Shown here one piece after another: positions 52,990 through 60,056 of a DNA stretch of 64,000 nt. The position numbers and the translations under genes are program-made. The first letter of the stretch is position 1. The number at the start of each line of letters is the position of its first letter. The notes under the pieces were generated by a model. That model searched no databases. It had not been told where the DNA came from and saw only the letters and a list, made by a program, of their open reading frames with translations. The DNA comes from Lachnospiraceae bacterium 28-4 (lineage in GTDB: Bacteria > Bacillota > Clostridia > Lachnospirales > Lachnospiraceae). The DNA is taken from positions 199,002 through 263,001 of the forward strand of contig KE159598.1 of NCBI GenBank assembly GCA_000403275.2. The letters are read 5' to 3'.

Positions 52990-53018
52990 TTTACATATTT
53001 GCAAAAATGTCATAGAAT
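52990..53018 (+). promoter_or_regulatory. Promoter of the thrS T-box unit
   Basis: TTTACA at 52990-52995 and TAGAAT at 53013-53018 are separated by exactly 17 bases and each match the consensus at five of six positions. Transcription would start near 53025. Confidence 0.65.
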
Positions 53019-53024
53019 AACGAA

Positions 53025-53400
53025 AGAAGCATAATCTGAAAGCTTTGAAGAGACGAGTAAGATGCCAGAGGGTTCCAGAGAGAGATACCGTCGGCGGGGT
53101 CAAATGCCAACAGATGAAAGATGCATATGTGTCTGGAGCGTGGTATTTGTTTTCCCGGCCGGAGGCTGGAAGTATCTTAACCGGATGCATCCGAAGACCA
53201 GCTCTGAGCGGCCCTAATCCGGCCCGGCGGTCCCGTTAACGGCCTAATGAAGTGGTTCTGTGCATGGAAGAAAAGAAAGATATGTTATCTTCATATATTA
53301 TCTTCCATTGGCAGAGCAATAAGGGTGGAACCGCGTAATTGATGAAAATACGTCCCTTACATTGTACGAGCGATCTGCGAGCAATGTGAGGGATTTTTTA
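53025..53400 (+). promoter_or_regulatory. T-box riboswitch (threonine tRNA-responsive)
   Basis: The leader contains the conserved T-box sequence AAGGGTGGAACCGCG (53321-53335), stem I elements AGTAA near 53055 and AGAGAGAG near 53078, and an intrinsic terminator with 12-pair stem (53353-53364 with 53382-53393) and T tract. Uncharged tRNA-Thr would bind the specifier and the T-box bulge, stabilise the antiterminator and allow transcription of thrS. I could not fix the specifier codon with certainty; ACC triplets are present in the stem I region. Confidence 0.9.
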
Positions 53401-53405
53401 TGCGC

Positions 53406-53500
53406 AGATCCGTGTAAGGAAAGTACGGATCGCGTGGCGTGCAGGGAAGGAACCCTGCACGAATAAAGGGCAGATTCGTGCAAAGAAAGCACAGATAATA
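53406..53500 (+). repeat. Three tandem imperfect hairpin repeats downstream of the T-box terminator
   Basis: GATCCGT/ACGGATC (53407-53431), CGTGCAGGG/ACCCTGCACG (about 53438-53462) and CGTGC/GCAC (about 53476-53492) share a CGTGNAAGGAAAG-like loop side and follow one another. None has a T tract. They lie between the terminator and the first gene, so only read-through transcripts contain them. Confidence 0.55.
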
Positions 53501-53529
53501 GTAAAAAAAAAGAATAGGAGGAAGAAAAA

Positions 53530-53766
53530 ATGCAGGAAAAATGGAAAGAATTACAGGTGATTTTAGAGGAAATGAAAACGATAAAGAAAAGAGAGTATTT
53601 TCTGATGCTGGCGGTGTGCGTGCTTTCCGGACTGGTAGTTGGTATGCTGGTTTCGCCGAGAAAACAGGTTATGGTAGGCAGCAATAATGGAAACAATAAC
53701 CGCAGCAGCAAAGGGGGATGCGGGGAGTGCGATTGCGAAGAAGGGGATTATGACTGGGAAGACTGA
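53530..53766 (+). CDS. Small membrane protein in the thrS transcript
   Basis: A 78-residue protein with a Lys/Glu-rich N-terminal helix, one membrane segment at about residues 24-41 (FLMLAVCVLSGLVVGMLV), and a Gly/Asn/Cys-rich acidic tail (GGCGECDCEEGDYDWED). AGGAGGAAG precedes the ATG. It lies 53 bases before thrS and downstream of the T-box terminator, so it is controlled by threonyl-tRNA charging. It is unlike any synthetase-related protein I know. The clustered Cys and acidic residues suggest metal binding, but this is only an impression. Confidence 0.7.
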   Translation: MQEKWKELQVILEEMKTIKKREYFLMLAVCVLSGLVVGMLVSPRKQVMVGSNNGNNNRSSKGGCGECDCEEGDYDWED

Positions 53767-53819
53767 ATTTTCAAAAAGCCGGGAAAAGGCGGGAAAATCG
53801 GTGAAAGGAGAAAAGAAGG

Positions 53820-55775
53820 ATGATTATTACATTAAAAGATGGAAGTGAAAAGGAGTATGCATCGCCCATGAGCGTGATCGATATCGCGTCGGATATCAGC
53901 GAAGGGCTGGCAAGGGCGGCCTGTGCGGGAGAAATAAACGGGAAAGCGGTGGATCTTCGGACGGTGGTGGACGGCGACTGCCAGCTTAATATATTGACGG
54001 CTAACGATAAACAGGGGGTTCAGGTGGTGAGACATACGGCTTCCCATGTGCTGGCGGAGGCAGTAAAGAGGCTTTATCCCGATGCGAAGCTGGCGATCGG
54101 CCCGAGTATTGATACCGGATTTTATTACGATTTTGAACATGCCCCTTTTTCCAGGGAAGATCTGGATCAGCTGGAAGCGGAAATGAAAAAAATAATCAAA
54201 GAGGGGAAAAAACTGGAGAAATTCACTCTGCCCAGGGAAGAAGCCATGAAGTTTATGGAGGAAAAGGGCGAGCCTTATAAAGTGGAGCTGATCCGGGATT
54301 TGCCGGAGGATGCAGTGATTTCCTTTTATCAGCAGGGGGACTTTGTGGATCTTTGCGCCGGCCCCCACTTGATGAGTACAAAAGGGATCAAAGCGTTTAA
54401 GCTGATCTCCTCTTCGGGCGCTTATTGGAGAGGGAATTCGGATAACACTATGCTGCAAAGGATCTATGGCACGGCATTCAACAAAAAAGAGGAATTGGCA
54501 GAATATTTGGAATATCTGGAAAATATTAAAAAGAGAGATCACAACAAGCTCGGCAGGGAGATGGAATTGTTCGCTACGGTGGATGTAATCGGCCAGGGGC
54601 TTCCGCTGCTGATGCCCAAAGGGGCAAAAATGATCCAGACGATGCAGCGTTGGATTGAAGATGAAGAAGAAAAGAGAGGATATATGAGGACGAAGACTCC
54701 TCTGATGGCCAAAAAGGATTTGTATATCATTTCCGACCACTGGGATCATTATAAAGAAGGGATGTTCGTGCTTGGCGATGAAGCGGATGAAAAATCGGAA
54801 GTATTCGCCCTGCGTCCTATGACCTGTCCGTTCCAATATTATGTCTATAAGCAGAGCCAGAAATCATACAGGGATTTGCCGTGCCGTTACGGAGAGACTT
54901 CTACCATGTTCCGAAACGAAGATTCCGGCGAAATGCACGGACTGACCCGTGTACGCCAGTTTACGATTGCCGAGGGGCATCTGATCGTGCGCCCGGATCA
55001 GATCGAGGAAGAGTTCAGGGGCTGCGTGGATCTGGCGAAATATTGCATGACGACGCTGGGACTCCAGGACGACGTAACCTACCGTTTGTCTCTGTGGGAT
55101 GTGAACAACCAGGATCATTATCTCGGGACGGAGCAGCAGTGGAACGAAGTGCAGGATATGATGCGGGCGATCCTGAACCATATCGGCATCGAGTATACCG
55201 AGGAAGAAGGGGAAGCGGCATTTTACGGGCCGAAACTGGATATTCAGGCGAAAAATGTATATGGCAAGGAAGATACGATGATTACGATCCAGCTGGATAT
55301 GTTCCTGGCGGAACGTTTCGACATGACTTATGTGGACAGCGACGGGGAAAAGAAACGGCCTTACATTATTCACAGAACTTCGATGGGATGCTATGAAAGG
55401 ACGCTGGCATGGCTGATCGAAAAATACGAGGGCAAATTCCCTACGTGGCTTTGCCCGGAACAGGTAAGAGTACTTCCAATTTCGGAGAAATATGAAAATT
55501 ATGCGAAGGAAGTGGAAAAGGAATTAAAGGAGAACGGCATATTGACTACAGTGGATAACCGTTCCGAAAAGATCGGCTTTAAGATTCGGGAGGCAAGACT
55601 GGCCAAACTGCCTTATATGCTTATTATAGGACAGAAAGAGGAAGAGGACAAGACCGTTTCGGTCAGAAGCCGTTTCGCAGGAGACGAAGGAGTAAAACCT
55701 TTGGATGAATTTATCGGACAGATTTGCAAAGAGATCAGAACGAAGGAAATTCGGAAGGAAGAGGCTGTTGATTAG
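53820..55775 (+). CDS. thrS: Threonyl-tRNA synthetase
   Basis: ThrRS charges tRNA-Thr and edits misattached serine. The 651-residue protein has the N-terminal TGS domain (residues 1-60), the editing domain with HVLAEAVKRLYPDAK and its metal-binding Cys in DLCAGPHL, and the class II core with motif 2 RYGETSTMFRNEDSGEMHGL and motif 3 MGCYERTLAWLIE. MTCPFQYYVYK supplies the zinc-binding Cys. The anticodon-binding domain is C-terminal. AAAGGAG lies upstream. It is regulated by the T-box leader. Confidence 0.97.
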   Translation: MIITLKDGSEKEYASPMSVIDIASDISEGLARAACAGEINGKAVDLRTVVDGDCQLNILTANDKQGVQVVRHTASHVLAEAVKRLYPDAKLAIGPSIDTGFYYDFEHAPFSREDLDQLEAEMKKIIKEGKKLEKFTLPREEAMKFMEEKGEPYKVELIRDLPEDAVISFYQQGDFVDLCAGPHLMSTKGIKAFKLISSSGAYWRGNSDNTMLQRIYGTAFNKKEELAEYLEYLENIKKRDHNKLGREMELFATVDVIGQGLPLLMPKGAKMIQTMQRWIEDEEEKRGYMRTKTPLMAKKDLYIISDHWDHYKEGMFVLGDEADEKSEVFALRPMTCPFQYYVYKQSQKSYRDLPCRYGETSTMFRNEDSGEMHGLTRVRQFTIAEGHLIVRPDQIEEEFRGCVDLAKYCMTTLGLQDDVTYRLSLWDVNNQDHYLGTEQQWNEVQDMMRAILNHIGIEYTEEEGEAAFYGPKLDIQAKNVYGKEDTMITIQLDMFLAERFDMTYVDSDGEKKRPYIIHRTSMGCYERTLAWLIEKYEGKFPTWLCPEQVRVLPISEKYENYAKEVEKELKENGILTTVDNRSEKIGFKIREARLAKLPYMLIIGQKEEEDKTVSVRSRFAGDEGVKPLDEFIGQICKEIRTKEIRKEEAVD

Positions 55776-55785
55776 TGTGGAAAGA

Positions 55786-55934
55786 AGTTCGAATTGCTTT
55801 AGCAATTTAGGCTCGCACCAGTGGGTGCTTCGCCAAGGACTTCTAGGGTTCGCGTTGCGAACCGCTCTTCACACCGAAGAACGCCTGAAATACGGCGTTC
55901 TTCCCATTGATGGTTTGTGCCGCCAGGAGGCGGC
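55786..55934 (+). repeat. Array of short hairpins between thrS and the glycosyltransferase gene
   Basis: The 171-base gap contains in series AATTGC/GCAATT (within an outer AGAAGT/ACTTCT pair), CACC/GGTG, GTTCGC/GCGAAC, GAAGAACGCC/GGCGTTCTTC (55876-55885 with 55894-55903) and GCCGCC/GGCGGC (55919-55934). No T tract is present. The design resembles the hairpin groups at 53406-53500 and 58818-58891. Confidence 0.55.
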
Positions 55935-55946
55935 GTGGAGGTTGGC

Positions 55947-57470
55947 ATGAAGCGACGGACATACGAAGATTGGTTCGGGATAGCTTTTTTTGCAGCGGCC
56001 TGTGGAATGCTGGTTCTGTCGGCAAGGCTTTGCTTTGCCGACGGGATATGGTATGACGAGTTATTCACGATGGGGCTGACGGAAAGAAGCTTCGGGGAAC
56101 TGACAGCGTTTACGGCAAGAGATGTGCATCCGCCTGTTTATTATTATTTCGTGAAAATGGTGAGAGGAATCGTGCAGGGAGGGAACGGCATTGTGATCGG
56201 CAAGCTATGTTCCCTTCTTCCTCTGGCCGGTTTATTCGCGTATGCCGCAACAATGGTGCGGCGGCGTTTTGGCTGGCTGTGTGCCGGCCTGTTTGCGTTC
56301 GGCATAATGGCGATGCCAAGTTTGTCCCAGTATACGGTGGAAATCAGGATGTATACATTAGCCATGTTTTTTGTAACCGCTGCCTTCCTTCACGCTTTTG
56401 AGATCGTCTGCGGAGTCGGGGACAGCGGGGGAAGCAGGAAGAAAGACTGGATTTGCCTGGCAGTTTACGGGATTATGGCGGCTTACACCCACTACTTTGC
56501 CGGTGCGGCAGCGGCGATGATTTACTTGTTTCTTTTCGTCTTTCTTATGATAGGAAAGGCTTCGAAAAAAGAAAAAAGAAACTGGTTTTTCTGTGTTCTT
56601 GCGTCTGTAGCTGCTTATCTTCCATGGATGGCCGTTGTCATCCGGCAGATGGCCCAGGTAAAGGAGAATTATTGGATATTGCCGTTGACGTGGAGAACCT
56701 TTGGTTCCTGCGTGAAATTCCTGATGAAGCCTCCTTTTGGCAGCGGAGCCTTTCAGGTCGCGGCGGCGGTGGCGCTTTTTGCCGCTTATACGGGTTTGAT
56801 GTTTTATGGTTTGTGGAAGAACCGGAAAAGGCCGGAAGAAGTCTTTCTGATCGCGGCGGGTACCGGCGTCCTTGCAGGAGTGGTGCTTTTTGGGTTTGCA
56901 GCTTCGTTTCTGCTGCGTCCTGTTTTTATTGTCCGGTATATGGTTCCGGCGGCGGGGTGTTTCTGGTTTTCCTTTGCTTTTTGTGCCAGCAGTGCGGCCA
57001 AAAGCAGAAAAATTTTTCTTCCGGTCTTGGCAGCAATATTTTTATTGGGAATCGGCGATTACCGCTGGTTCCGCAATGATGAGACATGGCGCAGGGTGCG
57101 CATGGAAGAGGTGGAGGAAGCGATGGGGCAGATCGCGCCGGAGGATGTGGTGATCACCCAGTTTAACCAGGTACAGGGTGTGACGGGTTATTATCTGGAA
57201 AACGATATCTATCTTTGGAATGCGGAGCCGGAGCCTTTGATTTGCGATATTTTTGAAAATAAATATTTTTCTTTTTCTTCTGCGGATGATATAAAAACTT
57301 GGATGGAAGAGGGAAAAAATATCTGGCTGATCGGAAATAAAAACAACGATTTGTTGGAAGAGTGGGAAAAAGAGGGGATTTTTGCCGAAGAGAAGCAGGA
57401 AGTTATGCTGGAAGTATATTGGTTTACGTTATACCGGCTGCATTCGGAAGCGCTGGAGGATAAATCATAA
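55947..57470 (+). CDS. GT39-type membrane glycosyltransferase (PMT/ArnT superfamily)
   Basis: A 507-residue polytopic protein with about ten or more helices. The first extracytoplasmic loop carries WYDELFT and the segment FTARDVHPPVYYYFVKM, the acidic and HPP motifs characteristic of polyprenyl-phosphate-sugar-dependent glycosyltransferases (GT-C fold). It likely transfers a lipid-linked sugar to a protein or envelope polymer outside the membrane. The C-terminal 130 residues are soluble. The ATG at 55947 follows GTGGAGG by 7 bases; the frame extends upstream to a GTG at 55917 inside a hairpin. Acceptor unknown. Confidence 0.83.
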   Translation: MKRRTYEDWFGIAFFAAACGMLVLSARLCFADGIWYDELFTMGLTERSFGELTAFTARDVHPPVYYYFVKMVRGIVQGGNGIVIGKLCSLLPLAGLFAYAATMVRRRFGWLCAGLFAFGIMAMPSLSQYTVEIRMYTLAMFFVTAAFLHAFEIVCGVGDSGGSRKKDWICLAVYGIMAAYTHYFAGAAAAMIYLFLFVFLMIGKASKKEKRNWFFCVLASVAAYLPWMAVVIRQMAQVKENYWILPLTWRTFGSCVKFLMKPPFGSGAFQVAAAVALFAAYTGLMFYGLWKNRKRPEEVFLIAAGTGVLAGVVLFGFAASFLLRPVFIVRYMVPAAGCFWFSFAFCASSAAKSRKIFLPVLAAIFLLGIGDYRWFRNDETWRRVRMEEVEEAMGQIAPEDVVITQFNQVQGVTGYYLENDIYLWNAEPEPLICDIFENKYFSFSSADDIKTWMEEGKNIWLIGNKNNDLLEEWEKEGIFAEEKQEVMLEVYWFTLYRLHSEALEDKS

Positions 57471-57537
57471 AGATTCAGCAATGATAAGGATGTTGTAACA
57501 GGAAAAAGAAATAAAAATGTATAAGCTTTATAGTTTT

Positions 57538-57565
57538 TTGCCATACTGATAGGGAAACATAATAT
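57538..57565 (+). promoter_or_regulatory. Promoter of the DUF1540 gene
   Basis: TTGCCA at 57538-57543 and TAATAT at 57560-57565 are 16 bases apart, 35 bases before the start codon. Confidence 0.45.
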
Positions 57566-57599
57566 TAAGACAAGGCTGGAAAAATCAGGAGGTTAAACT

Positions 57600-57914
57600 A
57601 TGGCTCAATTAGACTGTTCAGTAGATAATTGTATTTATAACAAAGAAGAATGCTGCTGTAAAGGCGATATTATGGTCGGCGGTAAACATGCGGACAAAAA
57701 GGACGATACTTGCTGCGAAAGCTTTGCGGAGAAACGGGGCGATTCTTATACAAGCGCTTTGGAACATCCATGCAAGACGATCAGCATTGACTGTGAAGCC
57801 GTAAAATGCGTTTATAACAGCAATTATAAATGCCATGCGGAACATGTGGATATCAAAGGCTGCGGCGCCTGCGACTGCAGGGAAACGGCTTGCGCTACCT
57901 TTAAAGAAAGATAA
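57600..57914 (+). CDS. DUF1540 domain protein with two Cys-rich units
   Basis: A 104-residue protein made of two DUF1540 repeats, each with a CxxxxCxYN type start (CSVDNCIYNKEECCCKGD and CEAVKCVYNSNYKCHAEH) and Cys-rich ends (CCESF, CDCRETACATF). Sixteen or more Cys residues imply metal binding. No signal is present. Members are common in spore-forming Clostridia and have been found in spores, but the role is unknown. AGGAGGTTAAACT precedes the ATG; the gene stands alone between a promoter and a terminator. Confidence 0.85.
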   Translation: MAQLDCSVDNCIYNKEECCCKGDIMVGGKHADKKDDTCCESFAEKRGDSYTSALEHPCKTISIDCEAVKCVYNSNYKCHAEHVDIKGCGACDCRETACATFKER

Positions 57915-57956
57915 GAAAATGGGAAAAGCGGGTTTGTGATTATGGCGGAGGCCCGG

Positions 57957-57987
57957 AAAGGAATCCTGGAAACGGGGTTCCTTTTTT
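57957..57987 (+). terminator. Intrinsic terminator after the DUF1540 gene
   Basis: A 10-pair stem with 7-base loop (57957-57966 with about 57974-57983) runs into a six-T tail. A second GC-rich complementary pair surrounds it. Confidence 0.75.
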
Positions 57988-58045
57988 GCATCCGCGGCCT
58001 TTTCCGGGATTTTAGAATAAATTAAGAGAAATCTGTTTTTGGTAC

Positions 58046-58074
58046 TTGCACATGCCCTCTGTTTTCTCTATAAT
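58046..58074 (+). promoter_or_regulatory. Promoter of the exported-protein gene
   Basis: TTGCAC at 58046-58051 and a perfect TATAAT at 58069-58074 are 17 bases apart. Confidence 0.6.
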
Positions 58075-58117
58075 AAATAGCGGAATAGAGAACAGTGTAT
58101 TTTGACAGGGAGTTGCA

Positions 58118-58756
58118 ATGAAAAATAAATGGATCATCGTATTGGCAGGAGCCGCAGCAGCGGTGTTGCTTTTCTTCGGGGGAATGTTTGCGGTAAGTAC
58201 CGTTTTTGCGGCGGAGCAAAAAGCCGCGGCAGACAGCGGCATGTCGGGAACGCAGCTTCACGCGCTGACCGGAATGGAAGCAAAACGGGCATATAAAAAG
58301 GAAGTATATGGGGATTTGGGATGTACGGTGGTTCTTCCGGACGGATATGTTCCGAGCGGGGACGTAAAAGGCATGTATTTGGCGGAACGTAATCCGCTGG
58401 ACTCCTCCAATATTTACTATACCGCATCGGAAAATGTGGACGGCGAAGCTCTGGACCAGATGCTGGGGTCCGAGGAATATAAGAAGCGGATGGAAGAAAA
58501 ACTGAAAGAAACCTATGGAGAACAAGCAATGGTAGACCGTTTCCAATATACAAAAACGGAAGTGAGTAATTGCCCTGCCCATAAAGTGGAATTGTCCTGT
58601 AAGGCGGGCGAAACGGAAATGGAACAACTGATTTATATTATTATTGCCGATAAGGTTTATACGATTACCTATTCCCAGTCGGCGGATGATGAAAGAATGG
58701 AAGAATTCCGTAAGAGCGCGGAGACGATACGACTGGTATTTGAAGAAAATATTTAG
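58118..58756 (+). CDS. Exported protein of unknown function
   Basis: A 212-residue protein with an N-terminal signal or anchor (KNKWIIVLAGAAAAVLLFFG, cleavage possible after AVSTVFA-A near residue 32). The mature part has VVLPDGYVPSGDVKGMYLAE and TITYSQSADDERMEEFRKSA, a pattern recalling small secreted proteins that share a PsbP/LpqN-type fold, but I do not assign a family. The weak ribosome site GGGAGTTGC lies upstream. It forms a single-gene unit between its promoter and a terminator. Confidence 0.65.
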   Translation: MKNKWIIVLAGAAAAVLLFFGGMFAVSTVFAAEQKAAADSGMSGTQLHALTGMEAKRAYKKEVYGDLGCTVVLPDGYVPSGDVKGMYLAERNPLDSSNIYYTASENVDGEALDQMLGSEEYKKRMEEKLKETYGEQAMVDRFQYTKTEVSNCPAHKVELSCKAGETEMEQLIYIIIADKVYTITYSQSADDERMEEFRKSAETIRLVFEENI

Positions 58757-58779
58757 AAATTTTACAGAGCCGGCAAGCG

Positions 58780-58807
58780 CCGCCCCAGGGCATGGGGCGG
58801 TTTTTTT
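58780..58807 (+). terminator. Intrinsic terminator after the exported-protein gene
   Basis: CCGCCCCA (58780-58787) pairs perfectly with TGGGGCGG (58793-58800) around 5 bases, followed by seven T. Confidence 0.9.
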
Positions 58808-58817
58808 GTGAGCAGGG

Positions 58818-58891
58818 GTGCGTAAGGAAATTAGCAGCTTTGCTGCACGCACTCCGCGCGGCGAGTAGGGAAGATGAATCTTCTCTACTCG
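58818..58891 (+). repeat. Intergenic hairpin group
   Basis: GTGCGT/ACGCAC encloses GCAGC-TTT-GCTGC (58818-58852), followed by a 14-pair hairpin CGAGTAG-GAAGAT/ATCTTC-CTACTCG (58862-58891). The sequence CGTAAGGAAA at the beginning also occurs in similar form in the repeats at 53406. No gene is present between 58757 and 58937. Confidence 0.55.
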
Positions 58892-58936
58892 ATTGTTATG
58901 GAGAAATGCATCGTAAAGCATATGGCCGGGACAACA

Positions 58937-59857
58937 CTATTTGATGTTCATATATTTTAAACGGAAAGAGAGCCTATACTTGTTGGGCGTTGTCCCGATA
59001 TATTTTTTAAAAATGCGGAAGAAATATTTTTCATCCCGGAAACCGCAGTCTTCGCTGATGCTCTTAATGGATAATTCGGTATTGACCAGCATATCCTTTG
59101 CAATATTCAGCCGCATCAGATTGATGTAGAGAAGGAGGGAATAGCCCGTGTGCTTTTTGAAGAGCGCCGATAAATAATCGGGGTTATAATTGAACCGTTC
59201 CGCCATTTGGGAGATTTTCAGATTTTCCCGGTAATGTCTGCGGATCCATTCGATAATGTTTTCGATAGGATCGTCAGGATTGCTTTTCGGTGCATATTTC
59301 GACAGCATTTCTTCGGAAAATTCCAGAAGAAAAGAGTTCAGCGCATAATGGCAATGTACAATAGAAGCATATTTTCCGCGCTTATAAGTATCGAGCAGCT
59401 GGGCAAAAAGAAGAGAAGAGCGGCATACGGAGGGAAGGGTGCCGTATGCTGGGATAAAATAGAGTTCGTCTTTTGCCGAAATTTCATGATAAGGGCTCAG
59501 AGGGGCATTCAGGGAATGGGAAAAGGGCTGGTTAATGGAAAAAGAGCGTTCCGTGCTTAAGCGGGGATGGGGAAAGCTGAAATGCACCCAATAATAGGAT
59601 AAATAACCGGAACTCGGCTTGTATCCATAATGAGTCATATTGGGAAAAAGTAAAATAAATTCATTTTCTTTCACTTCATAATTTTTTTCATCCTGCCGGA
59701 TATAAAGGCATCCTTTCTGTACAAAAATCAGTACATAACAATCCAAATTCCTGCAAACATGGGTAAATCCGTTTTCATTCACTAAATTTCCGCAGGATAT
59801 AAATCCGGCTGGGGATTCTGCATCCGAAGTAATCATTAACATATAGGAAATGTCCAC
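58937..59857 (-). CDS. AraC-family transcriptional regulator
   Basis: A 306-residue regulator with an N-terminal cupin-type sugar-sensing domain (VLIFVQKGCLYIRQDEKNYE, LLFPNMTHYGYKP, YYWVHFSF) and a C-terminal pair of AraC helix-turn-helices (LKISQMAERFNYNPDYLSAL and SIKSISEDCGFRDEKYFFRI, then FKKYIGTTPNKYR). It is divergent from the GH127 gene across about 200 bases, so it is the likely activator of the arabinofuranosidase and sugar transporter genes. Confidence 0.9.
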   Translation of the reverse strand: MDISYMLMITSDAESPAGFISCGNLVNENGFTHVCRNLDCYVLIFVQKGCLYIRQDEKNYEVKENEFILLFPNMTHYGYKPSSGYLSYYWVHFSFPHPRLSTERSFSINQPFSHSLNAPLSPYHEISAKDELYFIPAYGTLPSVCRSSLLFAQLLDTYKRGKYASIVHCHYALNSFLLEFSEEMLSKYAPKSNPDDPIENIIEWIRRHYRENLKISQMAERFNYNPDYLSALFKKHTGYSLLLYINLMRLNIAKDMLVNTELSIKSISEDCGFRDEKYFFRIFKKYIGTTPNKYRLSFRLKYMNIK

Positions 59858-60056
59858 CTTTTTTCTTATTCTGCCCCTTTTGGAGACTATACGATTAGGG
59901 TATCATTTAGCATATAGTTAGTCAATAGAGAGTATGCGTTAAAATCAAATGGCCAGGTGAGAAAACCGTATACAGGAGAACTATGCCTACGTGGATATTT
60001 CAGAGAAATCGTAATAAAAAATGAAAGGGAAAAGAAAAAATGGGAAGGAGAAGAAA

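Noticed and set aside
53045-53239. 64-codon frame inside the thrS leader
   Set aside because: The region is accounted for by T-box stem I structure and has no ribosome site.
57618-58921. Long minus-strand frames opposite the DUF1540 and exported-protein genes
   Set aside because: They lack ribosome sites and family features and lie opposite genes with promoters, ribosome sites and terminators.
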